Shown in pieces: positions 43,814-54,046 of a stretch of DNA of 64,000 nt. Positions within the stretch are counted from its first letter, which is position 1. Each line of letters starts with the position of its first letter. The stretch comes from Parasedimentitalea huanghaiensis. Lineage in GTDB: Bacteria > Pseudomonadota > Alphaproteobacteria > Rhodobacterales > Rhodobacteraceae. The notes beneath the pieces were generated by a model. It was given only the letters and a program-made list of their open reading frames with translations, searched no databases and was not told where the DNA came from. The position numbers were made by a program, and so were the translations under genes. The stretch covers positions 34,968-98,967 of the forward strand of contig NZ_WQLV01000018.1 of NCBI RefSeq assembly GCF_009753675.1. The letters run 5' to 3'.

Positions 43814-45208
43814 TTACAGGGTGGGTGGCTTTCTATCTGGCCAGCCAGTCGCCCCATGATAGGCGTTTCCAAGGGACAGAATTTCACGATCCTGGCCAAG
43901 CGCTCCAAAAATCTGGATCCCAATCGGCAGTCCATTTTCTCCAAACCCAGCTGGGGCCGCGAGACTGGGAAGCCCCAACAGGCTGACTGGCAGCACAACC
44001 TGCATCCAACGGTGATAGGTATCCATTTCTACACCCGAAATTTGACGTGGATAATCCAAACCAACATCAAACGGCCAGCATTGAGCAGTTGGGAGTATCA
44101 GCGCGTCATAGGTTTCGAACAACTGAACGGCTGCCCGGTGCCAGTCCGATCGCGCCTCCGAAGCCAGCTGAATTTGCGTGCCACTCATAGCCTGGCCACG
44201 TTCCAACTCCCAGATAGCCGTGTCTTTAAGCTGGTGTTTTGTGCTTTCGTGCGCTTTTAATCCGGCGGCGACAGCAAATGACCGAAGGGTTACCCAGGAG
44301 TCCCAGATCCGCTCAGCAGAGAATGGCGGAGCCACGGGTTCGACCACATGACCAAGTTCCTCGAAGACCTTTAACGCTGTTTCACATTGCTGAAGTATCC
44401 CTGGTTCCATGGGCATCGCGCCCCCCCAATCCCCAAGCCAGCCAATCCGCTTGGGGCGGGCTTCCGGTAACGGCATCATAGTTTCTGCAGCGCGCGCCAG
44501 TGGTATACGTGGATCAGGCCCGGCCATCACGTCCAACAGCAATGCGATATCTTCAGGACAACGCGCCATTGGGCCGCAGGTCGACAACTGGTGCAGGTAC
44601 AGGTCGCCGGAGGGTTCAGCGGGCACCCTGCCCCAGCTGGGACGAAACCCATAAGTATTGGTCCACCCAGCCGGGTTTCGCAGGCTGCCCATCATATCAG
44701 ATCCATCCGCAAGGGCCAGCATCCCTGACGCCAAAGCAACCGCCGCACCACCGGACGATCCACCGCAGCTTTTGGTCAGGTTATAGGGATTACACGTCGC
44801 CCCATGCACTGGATTGAACGTGTGTGACCCCAGCCCAAATTCAGGTGTATTGGTTTTGCCAATGAAAATTGCCCCTGCCTGACGCATCCGCGCCACCATC
44901 AAGCCATCCGTTTGGGGTATGAAATCCGCCATCATTGGCGACCCATGTGTGGTTCGAATCCCAGCAACATTAGTGAGATCCTTGACGGCCATAGGCAAGC
45001 CATGCAGCGCGCCCCGCGTCTTTACCTGATCAGCCACCTTGGCCTCTGCCATCAGCGCGTCGCGGTCACGCAACGAAACAATGGCATTCAGTTGCGGATT
45101 CACTTCAGTAATCCGGTCTAAGGTGTTTTGCATCAGCTCTACAGCAGAAAGAGATCCAGACCGGAGTTCTGCAAGCAATTCTGTGGCAGTTTGAAAGGAA
45201 GAGGGCAT
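43814..45208 (-). CDS. Amidase (amidase-signature family)
   Basis: A 464-residue enzyme with the Ser-cisSer-Lys triad of the amidase-signature family: Lys76 (PMAVKDLTN), cis-Ser151 (CGGSSGGAA), and Ser175 ([16 protein letters not shown]). The spacing of 24 between the serines matches the family. It hydrolyses amide bonds; GatA is unlikely because no gatB/C are near. Substrate unknown. Confidence 0.88.
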   Translation of the reverse strand: MPSSFQTATELLAELRSGSLSAVELMQNTLDRITEVNPQLNAIVSLRDRDALMAEAKVADQVKTRGALHGLPMAVKDLTNVAGIRTTHGSPMMADFIPQTDGLMVARMRQAGAIFIGKTNTPEFGLGSHTFNPVHGATCNPYNLTKSCGGSSGGAAVALASGMLALADGSDMMGSLRNPAGWTNTYGFRPSWGRVPAEPSGDLYLHQLSTCGPMARCPEDIALLLDVMAGPDPRIPLARAAETMMPLPEARPKRIGWLGDWGGAMPMEPGILQQCETALKVFEELGHVVEPVAPPFSAERIWDSWVTLRSFAVAAGLKAHESTKHQLKDTAIWELERGQAMSGTQIQLASEARSDWHRAAVQLFETYDALILPTAQCWPFDVGLDYPRQISGVEMDTYHRWMQVVLPVSLLGLPSLAAPAGFGENGLPIGIQIFGALGQDREILSLGNAYHGATGWPDRKPPTL

Positions 45209-45426
45209 GAGGTTCCAAAGTTGTGGCCAAAACTAATTTTTAGCCTAGCGTTTGGAAACTCACAATAAAACCCACAGCTCACATAGATCTTTTAAATTTT
45301 GAAGCCACAAATCTACGACCCTAAATCGCTCAAGTTATAAGCTGACATAGGGACTATCAAAACTATCAGAAGGCCAAACTTGCAGAGGCAAGTTCAGACA
45401 TGGCCCACTGAAAAATTGTAGGTTAT
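45209..45426. other. Short intergenic region, nothing found
   Basis: AT-rich stretch of 218 bases between the amidase gene start and the prfB stop. It must contain the amidase promoter; no other feature is apparent. Confidence 0.3.
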
Positions 45427-46551
45427 TTAGTTGCCCTGAGCTTCAGCGCGGCTTTTACCAGACACGTCCAGCGCAAGTGTTGCTCCCATGAATCCGTCCA
45501 GGTCGCCATCCAGCACACCCTTGGTATCAGAGGTTTCGTGGCTCGTCCGCAGATCCTTGACCATCTGATAGGGCTGCAAAACGTAAGACCGGATCTGGTT
45601 CCCCCAGCCCGCATCGCCAGCGTTTTCATGCGCTTCGTTGACCAGTGCGCTCCGCTTATCCAGCTCCATTTGATAGAGACGCGATTTCAGGGCTTTCATC
45701 GCAATATCACGGTTTTGGTGCTGCGATTTTTCAGAACTGGTTACAACAATTCCGGTGGGATGGTGGGTAATACGCACGGCCGAGTCGGTGGTGTTCACGT
45801 GCTGCCCGCCTGCGCCCGATGATCGGTATGTATCAATGCGAATATCAGCCGGGTTCACTTCAATTTCGATGTTGTCGTCGACAACTGGGTAGACCTTGAC
45901 CGAAGTAAAAGAGGTGTGGCGTTTTGCAGCCGAGTCAAACGGCGAAATCCGGACCAGACGGTGCACACCCGACTCAGATTTCAGCCAGCCATAGGCATTG
46001 TGACCGCTGATCTTATAGGCAGCCGATTTAATACCAGCTTCTTCGCCAGCACTTTCTGACTGCAGCTCAACCTTATAGCCCTTTTTCTCGGCCCAGCGGA
46101 TATACATCCGCGCCAGCATCGAAGCCCAGTCACAGCTTTCAGTTCCACCTGCGCCAGAATTGATTTCAAGAAAGGTGTCGTTGCTATCCGCTTCACCGTC
46201 TAACAGCGCCTCTAACTCTTTCTTGGCTGCTTTATCTGCCAGCGCGCTAAGTGATTCTTCGGCTTCGGCTACAACTTCAGCATCATCCTCCATCTCGCCC
46301 ATCTCAATAAGCTCAATGTTGTCAGCCATATCCCGATTGATACTGTTGTAAGTCTCCATCGAATCAACCAACATTTGCCGTTCGCGCATCAATTTTTGCG
46401 CGGCTTCGGCATTGTCCCAAAGGTTCGGGTCTTCGACTCGCGCGTCGAATTCTTCGAGCCGATGCGGTGCAGTTTCCTTGTCCATCCGCTGGGCAAGCAG
46501 CTCCAGAGACTTCTCAATCTGCGTCACATAGTTCTGGATTTCGGCGCGCAT
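45427..46551 (-). CDS. prfB: Peptide chain release factor 2
   Basis: A 374-residue release factor for UGA/UAA. Anticodon-like SPF motif (203-205, RISPFDSA) and catalytic GGQ (248-250, [10 protein letters not shown]). The frame is continuous from the start, so the programmed frameshift found in many bacteria is absent, as in many alphaproteobacteria. It is upstream-facing to the phosphotransferase gene with divergent starts. Confidence 0.95.
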   Translation of the reverse strand: MRAEIQNYVTQIEKSLELLAQRMDKETAPHRLEEFDARVEDPNLWDNAEAAQKLMRERQMLVDSMETYNSINRDMADNIELIEMGEMEDDAEVVAEAEESLSALADKAAKKELEALLDGEADSNDTFLEINSGAGGTESCDWASMLARMYIRWAEKKGYKVELQSESAGEEAGIKSAAYKISGHNAYGWLKSESGVHRLVRISPFDSAAKRHTSFTSVKVYPVVDDNIEIEVNPADIRIDTYRSSGAGGQHVNTTDSAVRITHHPTGIVVTSSEKSQHQNRDIAMKALKSRLYQMELDKRSALVNEAHENAGDAGWGNQIRSYVLQPYQMVKDLRTSHETSDTKGVLDGDLDGFMGATLALDVSGKSRAEAQGN

Positions 46552-46613
46552 GGTTTGGTCCCAACTTGCTGTCTAAGGCCTGCGTGATACCAAGACCTGA
46601 AGGGCACCACAAG

Positions 46614-47471
46614 ATGAGCAGAAATGTAATGACAGATGATCTCAATACTATACTCGCCCAGTGGCAGCTCACCCAGGCAGAACACCTATCTCAGACTGCC
46701 ATCGCGCGGCTATGGCGCGTGCGCCGTGCAGACGGAACAAGCGCGGTTTTGAAGCTGTACAAAAACGCCACACGGGGAAACGAGTCAGCTGGGGCTGAAT
46801 TACTCAACGCATGGTCTGGTAGGGCTGTTGTTGAAATATTCGAGAATGAAGGCGCTGCAATGCTGATGCAGTGGCTAGACGGGCCCAGCCTTGGCGACAT
46901 CGCCCGTTCCGGGGACGCGAAACAGGCGGATCAATTGCTCTGCGACGCAGCGCAAAGCCTTCACCAACACCCGATCTTTGTGCGCGCTCCGTTGCGCTCT
47001 CTGGACGATATCTTTTCTCTCCTGCCTCAGTTGACCTATTGCACCACCTGCCCCACGCCGCTGCGTAAGGACATGTTGCGTGCCACAGCGATGGCAAGTC
47101 ATTTGCTTGCCACCCAACCCAGCACCGTGCCGCTGCACGGTGACCTGCATCATGACAATGTCGTTCTGACTGCTACCGGGCCAAAGGCATTTGATGCAAA
47201 GGGCTATATAGGTGATCCGGCATTTGAGCTGGCAAATGCACTGCGTCATCCCAAAGGTCTTCCCTCCCATGTCAGGAATTTCACACGGATCACACAGACC
47301 ACCCAATTGTTCGCACAGGCGCTTGGGGTGCCGTGGCAACGATTGGCGCAATGGGCGGCGGCCAAATGCGCGCTCTCAATCTGCTGGAGAGCAAATGGGC
47401 TATTGAAACAGGATGATGAGGCCGATTTGCTTTCGCTACTCGTGGAGCAGGCTCTTGCTACAGAGCGCTGA
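46614..47471 (+). CDS. Streptomycin 6-kinase-like phosphotransferase
   Basis: A 285-residue protein of the aminoglycoside/hydroxyurea phosphotransferase family. Nucleotide-binding LKLYK; catalytic HGDLHHDNVVL; and the DxxG-like segment FDAKGYIGDPAFELAN, as in APH(6) enzymes. The ATG at 46614 has AAGGG at a suitable distance; the frame reaches further upstream, into the prfB start region. Native substrate unknown; antibiotic resistance is not implied. Confidence 0.75.
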   Translation: MSRNVMTDDLNTILAQWQLTQAEHLSQTAIARLWRVRRADGTSAVLKLYKNATRGNESAGAELLNAWSGRAVVEIFENEGAAMLMQWLDGPSLGDIARSGDAKQADQLLCDAAQSLHQHPIFVRAPLRSLDDIFSLLPQLTYCTTCPTPLRKDMLRATAMASHLLATQPSTVPLHGDLHHDNVVLTATGPKAFDAKGYIGDPAFELANALRHPKGLPSHVRNFTRITQTTQLFAQALGVPWQRLAQWAAAKCALSICWRANGLLKQDDEADLLSLLVEQALATER

Positions 47472-47508
47472 ACTTCAGATCAGCACATGTGCACACTAGC
47501 GGCCCGCT

Positions 47509-50010
47509 TCAATAGAGTCCGCCTGAACTGACCGTACCAAAGGTTGCCTTGGGCCCAAGAACAGCCGTACCTCCGCTAGAGGTGGTGACCTGACGACCGG
47601 ATGTATTAACCTCTTCAAACAGCGGCAAATTGGACCCCATCGCAAAACCACCGTCATAGCTCAAACCAAAGATAGGTTCGGCGCCGTCTCGGAAGTATTC
47701 AGCCACCACATAGTCCCCACCGGCATTATCCGGCAAGCGAGCCCCTGTGAAGCGGTCGATTTTGATAAAATGTCCCCCCGGAGGGACATCAAAAGGACCG
47801 CCACCGTATTTGGTTGTCGCTTCTGTCATGAACTGCTGGAACACCGGACCACAGGTATTCCCGCCATAGGTGCCGCGCCCCAGGGGTCGTGGCCGGTCGT
47901 GACCGATGTAGCAGCCTGCCACAATGTTCGATGTAAACCCAACAAACCAGACATCGCGTGCCTCGTTTGTGGTGCCGGTTTTACCAGCAGTAGGCACGCC
48001 GAGATTAACATTGCCTGCTGCTGTGCCGCGTTCAACAACACCACGCATCATTGATGTCAACTGATAGGCCGTAATCGGATCCATCACCTGGTCTCTATCT
48101 GTGACAATACGCGGTGCCGCACCTTCTGGCAGCAATGCTGACGAGCAATCCACGCAGTCGCGGTCATCATGACGATAAATTGTCTGCCCTTCGCGGTCCT
48201 GAATACGGTCGACCAGGGTGGGCGCCAGCCGCTCACCACCATTGGCGAACATCGCATAGGCTGTAACCATCTTATACAGCGTGGTTTCTTCAGACCCCAG
48301 CGAGTTGGCCAGATAGGGGCCCATCTCGTCATAAACACCAAAGCGCTCGGCATAGCCTGCAACCACCGGCATCCCAACTTCTTGCGCCAGACGAATGGTC
48401 ATCAGGTTCCGCGAGCGTTCGATCCCGGTGCGCAGGGGCGTCGGGCCATAGAATTTGTTCGATGAGTTTCGCGGGCGCCACAATCCCTGCGGAGTGTTCA
48501 CTTCGATTGGCGCATCAACAACGATGGTTGCCGGGCTATACCCGCTATCCAGCGCCGCTGCATAAACAAAAGGTTTGAAACTTGATCCAGGCTGGCGTTG
48601 TGCCTGCGTTGCACGGTTAAACACCGAATGCTGATACGAAAACCCGCCCTGCATCGCCAAGACACGACCTGTGTTCACGTCCATGGCAACAAAGCCGCCC
48701 TGCACTTCGGGAACCTGACGCAACGACCAGTGTTGAAACGCATCATCCTTGGTCACAGCAACCACATGAACAACGTCACCAACGGTGAGATTGTCATTGA
48801 AGCTCCCCTTCATCCACTTGATATCGGAGCGCGGAACAACGCCAGTTTCATCGACACCTTCAATGCCAACTCGCAGTTCCTTGTCACCAACACCCAGAAC
48901 AACAGCGGGTAGCCAGTCGCCCCCCAGTGTCACATCGCGTGAAACTTCCAGCTCAGCCAACGCCTCACGCCATGCGGTGGCGTCATTCAGCAGGTCCGCT
49001 GGGATTGCCAGTTCAGTTCCGCGCCACACCCCGCGCGAACGGTCATACTTCTCAAGGGCTGTTCGCAAGGACAATGCTGCAACCGTTTGCATTTCTTCAT
49101 CAATCGTGGCGCGCACAGTAAAGCCGCCCGTGAAGAACTCTCCTTCACCAAAATCCACCGACAGCTGCCGGCGGATTTCATCAGTAAAATAATCGCGTGG
49201 CGGCAATGCTGTACGGAAGCTCTCAAAGTCGCCATTTTGGACCGACCGTAGCGGCTGCTCAACTTCAACTTTATAGACAGCTTCAGAAATATAGCCGTTT
49301 TGATACATTTCACGCAGCACGTAATCGCGCCGTTCCGTCAAACGTTCCTTACCACGTACAGGATGAAACTTACCGGGTGCCTTGGGCAGAGACGCCAGAA
49401 AGGCGGCCTCATGCGGTGCCAGTTCGCCGAGAGTCTTATTAAAATAAGTTTGCGATGCCGCCGCCACACCATAAGAGTTTTGCCCCAGGAAGATTTCATT
49501 CATATAGAGCTCAAGGATCTGCTCTTTATTCAGCGTCTCCTCCAATCGGGCCGCCAGAATGATCTCTTTGATTTTACGTTCAGCTTTTCGATCCCCCGAC
49601 AACAGGAAGTTTTTCATAACCTGTTGGGTGATGGTCGACGCGCCGCGCACATTTGACCCGCGCGAGCGTACCGCTTCGATCGCCGCTGCCGCGATGCCGC
49701 GCATGTCATAGCCCTTGTGGCTATAGAAATTCTTGTCCTCAGCAGATATGAACGCCTGTTTTACCAGGTCTGGAATTTCATCCGAAGGCGCAAACAGGCG
49801 GCGTTCTTTGGCAAATTCATCAATCAACTGCCCCTCACCCGAATAGATCCGGCTAATGGTCGGCGGTTGATACTGCGCCAGCGACTCATGGCTGGGCAGG
49901 TCTTGCCCATAGATCCAGAACACGGCGCCAATAGTTAAAGCAACCATCGCAATACCAAGTGTGATGGTACTAAAAATGGAGCCAAAGAATGAGAGAATAA
50001 ACCTAAGCAC
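47509..50010 (-). CDS. mrcA: Penicillin-binding protein 1A
   Basis: An 833-residue bifunctional peptidoglycan synthase. Membrane anchor 13-36; GT51 domain with Glu91 (AEDKNFYSHKG) and ITQQVMKN; an OB-like domain in the middle (about 320-430); transpeptidase with Ser476 (PGSSFKP), SRN and KTGT motifs. It polymerises and crosslinks the cell wall. It lies 177 bases downstream of amiC on the same strand. Confidence 0.95.
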   Translation of the reverse strand: MLRFILSFFGSIFSTITLGIAMVALTIGAVFWIYGQDLPSHESLAQYQPPTISRIYSGEGQLIDEFAKERRLFAPSDEIPDLVKQAFISAEDKNFYSHKGYDMRGIAAAAIEAVRSRGSNVRGASTITQQVMKNFLLSGDRKAERKIKEIILAARLEETLNKEQILELYMNEIFLGQNSYGVAAASQTYFNKTLGELAPHEAAFLASLPKAPGKFHPVRGKERLTERRDYVLREMYQNGYISEAVYKVEVEQPLRSVQNGDFESFRTALPPRDYFTDEIRRQLSVDFGEGEFFTGGFTVRATIDEEMQTVAALSLRTALEKYDRSRGVWRGTELAIPADLLNDATAWREALAELEVSRDVTLGGDWLPAVVLGVGDKELRVGIEGVDETGVVPRSDIKWMKGSFNDNLTVGDVVHVVAVTKDDAFQHWSLRQVPEVQGGFVAMDVNTGRVLAMQGGFSYQHSVFNRATQAQRQPGSSFKPFVYAAALDSGYSPATIVVDAPIEVNTPQGLWRPRNSSNKFYGPTPLRTGIERSRNLMTIRLAQEVGMPVVAGYAERFGVYDEMGPYLANSLGSEETTLYKMVTAYAMFANGGERLAPTLVDRIQDREGQTIYRHDDRDCVDCSSALLPEGAAPRIVTDRDQVMDPITAYQLTSMMRGVVERGTAAGNVNLGVPTAGKTGTTNEARDVWFVGFTSNIVAGCYIGHDRPRPLGRGTYGGNTCGPVFQQFMTEATTKYGGGPFDVPPGGHFIKIDRFTGARLPDNAGGDYVVAEYFRDGAEPIFGLSYDGGFAMGSNLPLFEEVNTSGRQVTTSSGGTAVLGPKATFGTVSSGGLY

Positions 50011-50116
50011 TGTTCTGCCTTCCTGTGCACATAGCGTCTATATAGGGACGCCAGCAGCAATGGTCAAAACCGCAGATGGCAAAAACGTGCCATCTGATCC
50101 GTTAATCCATCGGGAT

Positions 50117-50143
50117 CTTCATCTAGCCACAAATATCCCGGGG
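50117..50143. repeat. Second copy of the palindromic element head
   Basis: CTTCATCTAGCCACAAATAT then CCCGGGG matches 30329-30354 with few differences. It lies between amiC and mrcA. The palindromic tail seen at 30358-30390 is absent here. Confidence 0.55.
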
Positions 50144-50186
50144 TTTGGGCCTGAGCCCCAAGTCTACACCATGATTTGTAGTCATA

Positions 50187-51419
50187 CTACTGCCGTACTA
50201 ATGCTCGGAGCGCAGCGTCCTGTTCTCGCCAGGCCACGAGGCCATTCAAGATACCCTTAGCCATCTGCGTTCTCCATTCAGAGTCTTGAAGGTTTTTAAG
50301 ATCACGCGGGCTCGATAGAAAGCCGATTTCAATCAAAACTGAGGGGATATCTGCAGCTTTGAGCACAGAAAACCCAGCTGAGCGCAACGGGCGCCGGTTC
50401 ATCGGCCCCCCTTGGTTCCCCATGCCTTCAATCAGCGCCCGCGCCAAGGCATCACTGCGGGGTTGGGTCTCCTGGCGTGCCAAATCAAGCAAAATTCCAG
50501 TCACCCGGTCATCCGCATCGCTCAAATCCACGCCCGCCAACAAATCACTTCGATCATGCCGTTCTGCGAGTTTAGCTGAAGCCACATCTGAAGCCTCAGG
50601 CGACAAGACATGAACAGTGGCACCATGTGCCAATCCTTCGGATAGCGCATCAGCATGAAGGGAAACAAAAACATCCGCTCCCGCTTGATGGGCCAGTGCG
50701 ATGCGACGTTCCAACGAAACGAAATAATCGCCGTCGCGGGTCAATTGGACCTCGAACCGACCAGAGCGCACAAGTTCCTCGCCCAACTCAATTGCAAAGC
50801 TTAGAATCAGGTCTTTTTCCACCACTGTACCAGCTTCACCACTGACTTCAGCTCCGGGATCAATACCACCATGGCCAGGATCAAGAACAACCAATAGCGG
50901 CGCATCCGGACTGCGTTCCTCAATGATGGGCAGGGTCTCCGCTTTCGGCAAATCCCAGCGCGGGTCAGTTGGCGCTCCGGCACCTTCAGAAAACACCTCG
51001 GCGTCGACAGCCCCCAGTTCAAGTTGCAATTGCGCGCGCGCGGTCACCGGATCAATATCCATCCCTGCGCCTAGCACCGCCATGGGTTTAGCCAGTTTCA
51101 GGACCATTCGCGACCACCCGGGAACATAGGTTCCAAATTGTGCTCGGGTGATCTGCGCCCCCTGCAACAAAGTGTCTGAATTCAGCCCGCGCCAATCCAC
51201 CTCTTGAAAATCCAGCACAAGCCGAGGTGGATTGTCCAAAGTGAACAGGCGGTAAGGTACACCCTGGCTCAAATTCAGTGTGATCAGGGCCCCATTGCCC
51301 TGGTCTTCGATCCGGCTGGATTTGGCATCGATACGCGCCAATCCACTGAATTCCTGAGCAAAGGTTGCCTGCCCCATTGTCATCCATGCACATGCGATGA
51401 ACGTGAAAACCCTGCTCAT
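50187..51419 (-). CDS. amiC: N-acetylmuramoyl-L-alanine amidase with AMIN domain
   Basis: A 410-residue periplasmic protein with signal peptide (1-21, ending TFAQ). AMIN domain about 28-130; amidase_3 domain with zinc ligands His183 (DPGHGG), Glu201 and His255 (SLHAD), and catalytic Glu364 (IEIGF). It splits septal peptidoglycan during division. The ATG at 51419 has AAGAGG upstream; the longer frame would lose the signal peptide. Confidence 0.92.
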   Translation of the reverse strand: MSRVFTFIACAWMTMGQATFAQEFSGLARIDAKSSRIEDQGNGALITLNLSQGVPYRLFTLDNPPRLVLDFQEVDWRGLNSDTLLQGAQITRAQFGTYVPGWSRMVLKLAKPMAVLGAGMDIDPVTARAQLQLELGAVDAEVFSEGAGAPTDPRWDLPKAETLPIIEERSPDAPLLVVLDPGHGGIDPGAEVSGEAGTVVEKDLILSFAIELGEELVRSGRFEVQLTRDGDYFVSLERRIALAHQAGADVFVSLHADALSEGLAHGATVHVLSPEASDVASAKLAERHDRSDLLAGVDLSDADDRVTGILLDLARQETQPRSDALARALIEGMGNQGGPMNRRPLRSAGFSVLKAADIPSVLIEIGFLSSPRDLKNLQDSEWRTQMAKGILNGLVAWREQDAALRALVRQ

Positions 51420-51525
51420 ACTTTTACGCCTCTTATACTTCTGTCTGACCATACCCGAAACACCCACGCCCTGGGTAGGCGCAGAACGAGTAATCCTTGC
51501 GCCAACATCGGGGTCACAGACATGA

Positions 51526-52671
51526 TCAGTTTCGCTGTGCCATAAATGTTTCCAGCCGTGCCAGACCATCCTCAATATCTTCCGTTGACCGCGCATAGGA
51601 AAACCGCAGCGTGGTTGCGCCTCGTACCGGATCAAAATCCAGCCCTGGCGTGACTGCTACACCTGCTTGTTCCAGAATTTCTGCGGCAAAGGCCCGACTG
51701 TCTTTGGTCAAATCCGATACATCGGCGTAGACATAAAATGCGCCGTCCGGTGGCGCGATATTTGTGAACCCTGCCCTGGGCAAACCTTCCAGCATGAGCT
51801 GGCGGTTACGGGCATAAACGGCAAGGTTTTCTCGCATCTCGTCCTGACAATCCAATGCGGCGAGGGCCGCGACTTGGCTGGCGTGAGGCGCACAAATGAA
51901 CATGTTTTGCGCAATCCGTTCAATCACTCGTACATGATCCTCTGGCACGACCATCCAGCCAACCCGCCAGCCGGTCATCGAAAAAAACTTTGAGAACGAG
52001 TTGATCACATAACACTCATCGGTCAGTTCCAATGCCGTCACCGCTTTGGCTTCATATTCCAGCCCATGATAGATCTCGTCCGAAATAAAACTGGCGTCCT
52101 GTGCCTGCGCCGCTTCAATCAATGCAGCCATTGCATCGCGATTGAGCATTGTACCACTTGGGTTGGCAGGCGAAGCGACCATCAAGCCCGCCAGGTCCAA
52201 TCCGTTCAGGTCAGCGGCGACCGGTTGCAAACGGTTTTTCGGCGCGGTCTGAATATCTACAGGCGTCATCCCAAGCGCTCTTAAGATTTGCCTGTATGAC
52301 GGATAGCCAGGTGCGCCTATGCCAACCCGATCGCCACTATCGAATAGCGCCGTAAAACCAAGCAGGAATGCGCCGGAAGACCCCGGCGTCACGACAACAC
52401 GGTTGGGGTTCAGATCAACATCATACCATTCCCCATAAAGTCGGGCGATACGCTGACGCAAAGCAGGCAGCCCCAAGGCAACCGTGTAACCCAAACTGCC
52501 TTCGTCCAATGCGGCAGCCAGAGCTTTGCGCGCGCCCAACGGTGCACCGGTTGACGGTTGCCCAACTTCCATATGAATGATGTGCCTGCCAGATTCTTCG
52601 GCTTTGCGCGCAGCCTCCATCACATCCATCACAATGAAAGGATCTACTTGGGATCGGGTTGAGTTTCGCAT
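51526..52671 (-). CDS. Class I/II PLP-dependent aminotransferase
   Basis: A 381-residue fold-type I aminotransferase. Catalytic Lys228 (SFSKFFSMTGWRVGW), Asp198 and Tyr201 (ISDEIYHGLE), Arg236; substrate-site GSSGAF near 98. It uses an amino acid and 2-oxoglutarate or similar. Substrate not determined. Start at 52671 with GGGAGA upstream; only 22 bases separate this start from the divergent M48 gene start. Confidence 0.9.
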   Translation of the reverse strand: MRNSTRSQVDPFIVMDVMEAARKAEESGRHIIHMEVGQPSTGAPLGARKALAAALDEGSLGYTVALGLPALRQRIARLYGEWYDVDLNPNRVVVTPGSSGAFLLGFTALFDSGDRVGIGAPGYPSYRQILRALGMTPVDIQTAPKNRLQPVAADLNGLDLAGLMVASPANPSGTMLNRDAMAALIEAAQAQDASFISDEIYHGLEYEAKAVTALELTDECYVINSFSKFFSMTGWRVGWMVVPEDHVRVIERIAQNMFICAPHASQVAALAALDCQDEMRENLAVYARNRQLMLEGLPRAGFTNIAPPDGAFYVYADVSDLTKDSRAFAAEILEQAGVAVTPGLDFDPVRGATTLRFSYARSTEDIEDGLARLETFMAQRN

Positions 52672-52693
52672 GCTGATCTCCCATGGTGCGGCC

Positions 52694-54046
52694 ATGACTT
52701 TTGATCGTTTATCCCGGCTGTCGTCAATCCCAGCCTTTTTGCTGAGCGCGTTGTTCTTCTTCGCCTCCACACTGCCATCAATGGCAATTACTTTGCTGCG
52801 CGATGCTGACATCGAACATGGGCTGAATAAATTGGCTGCGCCGGTGCTCAGCGCAGCGGGACTGAATGCCAAACGGGTGCGGGTGTTGGTAGTCAATGAT
52901 TCCAGCTTCAATGCCTTTGTCGTCGATTCGCAGACGATTTTTGTGAATTACGGGCTGATCCTAAAAGTCACCAGCCCAGAGATGCTGCAGGCCGTAATTG
53001 CCCATGAAGCAGCCCATATCACCAACGGTCATCTGGCACGGCGCATGCAAAACATGCGCTCGGCAAACACGGCAGCAGGTCTGGGCACTGCCTTAGCAGT
53101 GCTGGCGGCGGCCGCCGGAGCGGGCGAAGCAGCCGCGGGCATCGCAATCGGGGCGCAAAGTTCAGCCCTGCGTTCCTTTCTTGCCCATACACGCGCCGAA
53201 GAATCGTCGGCAGACCGCTCTGGTGCGGGTTACTTGACCCGTGCAGGCATCAACCCACAGGGACTGGTGGACCTTCACCAGATTTTTGCCGGCCAAGAGC
53301 TGCTAAGTACTGTCAATCAAGACCCTTATATGCGCTCTCACCCGCTCAGCCGCGATCGTTTGCGTGCAGCAAAAGCCTATGTTGCAAGCTATGGTGACCA
53401 AGGCAGCACAACAGCTGAGGCCAACTATTGGTTTGCCCGGACTCGTGGCAAATTATCAGCCTTTGTTCGATCGCCGAAATGGACACGGCGTCGGGCTGGC
53501 GAAGAAGCATCCAAAGATATTCGTCTGATGCGAGAAGCTGTCTCCTACCATCGTCAACGCAATCTCAGCAAATCTCTAAACGCGATGAATGGTGCGTTGG
53601 CTTTACGCCCCAATGATGCCTTCTATTTTGACCTCAAAGGTCAAATCCTGATGGAAAACCGACGCTGGAATGAAGCGCTGTCAGCCTATCGTCAGGCCGT
53701 CAAACTTGCCCCTTCAGAACCCTTGATCCTCGGCGGATATGGCCGGGCCCTACTGGCGGCTGGCCACCCTAAGCAAGCAATCCAGGCTATGGAAAAGGCA
53801 CGGTCCCGTGACTTTCGTGACACCCGCCTGCTGCGGGACATGTCGTTGGCCTACGCAAAAACTGGTCAAAGTGGCATGGCGGCTCTGGTCACCGCAGAGC
53901 GGTACGCGTTACAGGGCAGAATGGATGACGCCGGACGACATGCCACGCGGGCCAGCGCTCAGTTGCCTCGCGGCTCTGCTACTTGGCGACGCGCACAAGA
54001 CGTGCTTGTCGCTGCTGAATATTACCAAAAAAGGAAGAACAAATGA
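52694..54046 (+). CDS. M48-family metalloprotease with TPR repeats (BepA-like)
   Basis: A 450-residue exported protein. Signal or anchor segment 10-30; zinc motif HEAAH (104-108) with a Glu ligand in EESSADRSGAGYL; then TPR repeats (about 270-440, ALALRPNDAFYFDLKGQILM). This is the layout of BepA/YfgC periplasmic proteases that survey outer-membrane protein assembly. ATG at 52694; start upstream at 52577 lies inside the divergent gene. Coupled to the next gene by ATGA. Confidence 0.9.
   Translation: MTFDRLSRLSSIPAFLLSALFFFASTLPSMAITLLRDADIEHGLNKLAAPVLSAAGLNAKRVRVLVVNDSSFNAFVVDSQTIFVNYGLILKVTSPEMLQAVIAHEAAHITNGHLARRMQNMRSANTAAGLGTALAVLAAAAGAGEAAAGIAIGAQSSALRSFLAHTRAEESSADRSGAGYLTRAGINPQGLVDLHQIFAGQELLSTVNQDPYMRSHPLSRDRLRAAKAYVASYGDQGSTTAEANYWFARTRGKLSAFVRSPKWTRRRAGEEASKDIRLMREAVSYHRQRNLSKSLNAMNGALALRPNDAFYFDLKGQILMENRRWNEALSAYRQAVKLAPSEPLILGGYGRALLAAGHPKQAIQAMEKARSRDFRDTRLLRDMSLAYAKTGQSGMAALVTAERYALQGRMDDAGRHATRASAQLPRGSATWRRAQDVLVAAEYYQKRKNK

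Noticed and set aside
45427..46551. Programmed frameshift in prfB
   Set aside because: The reading frame is continuous from the start; no in-frame TGA near codon 25.
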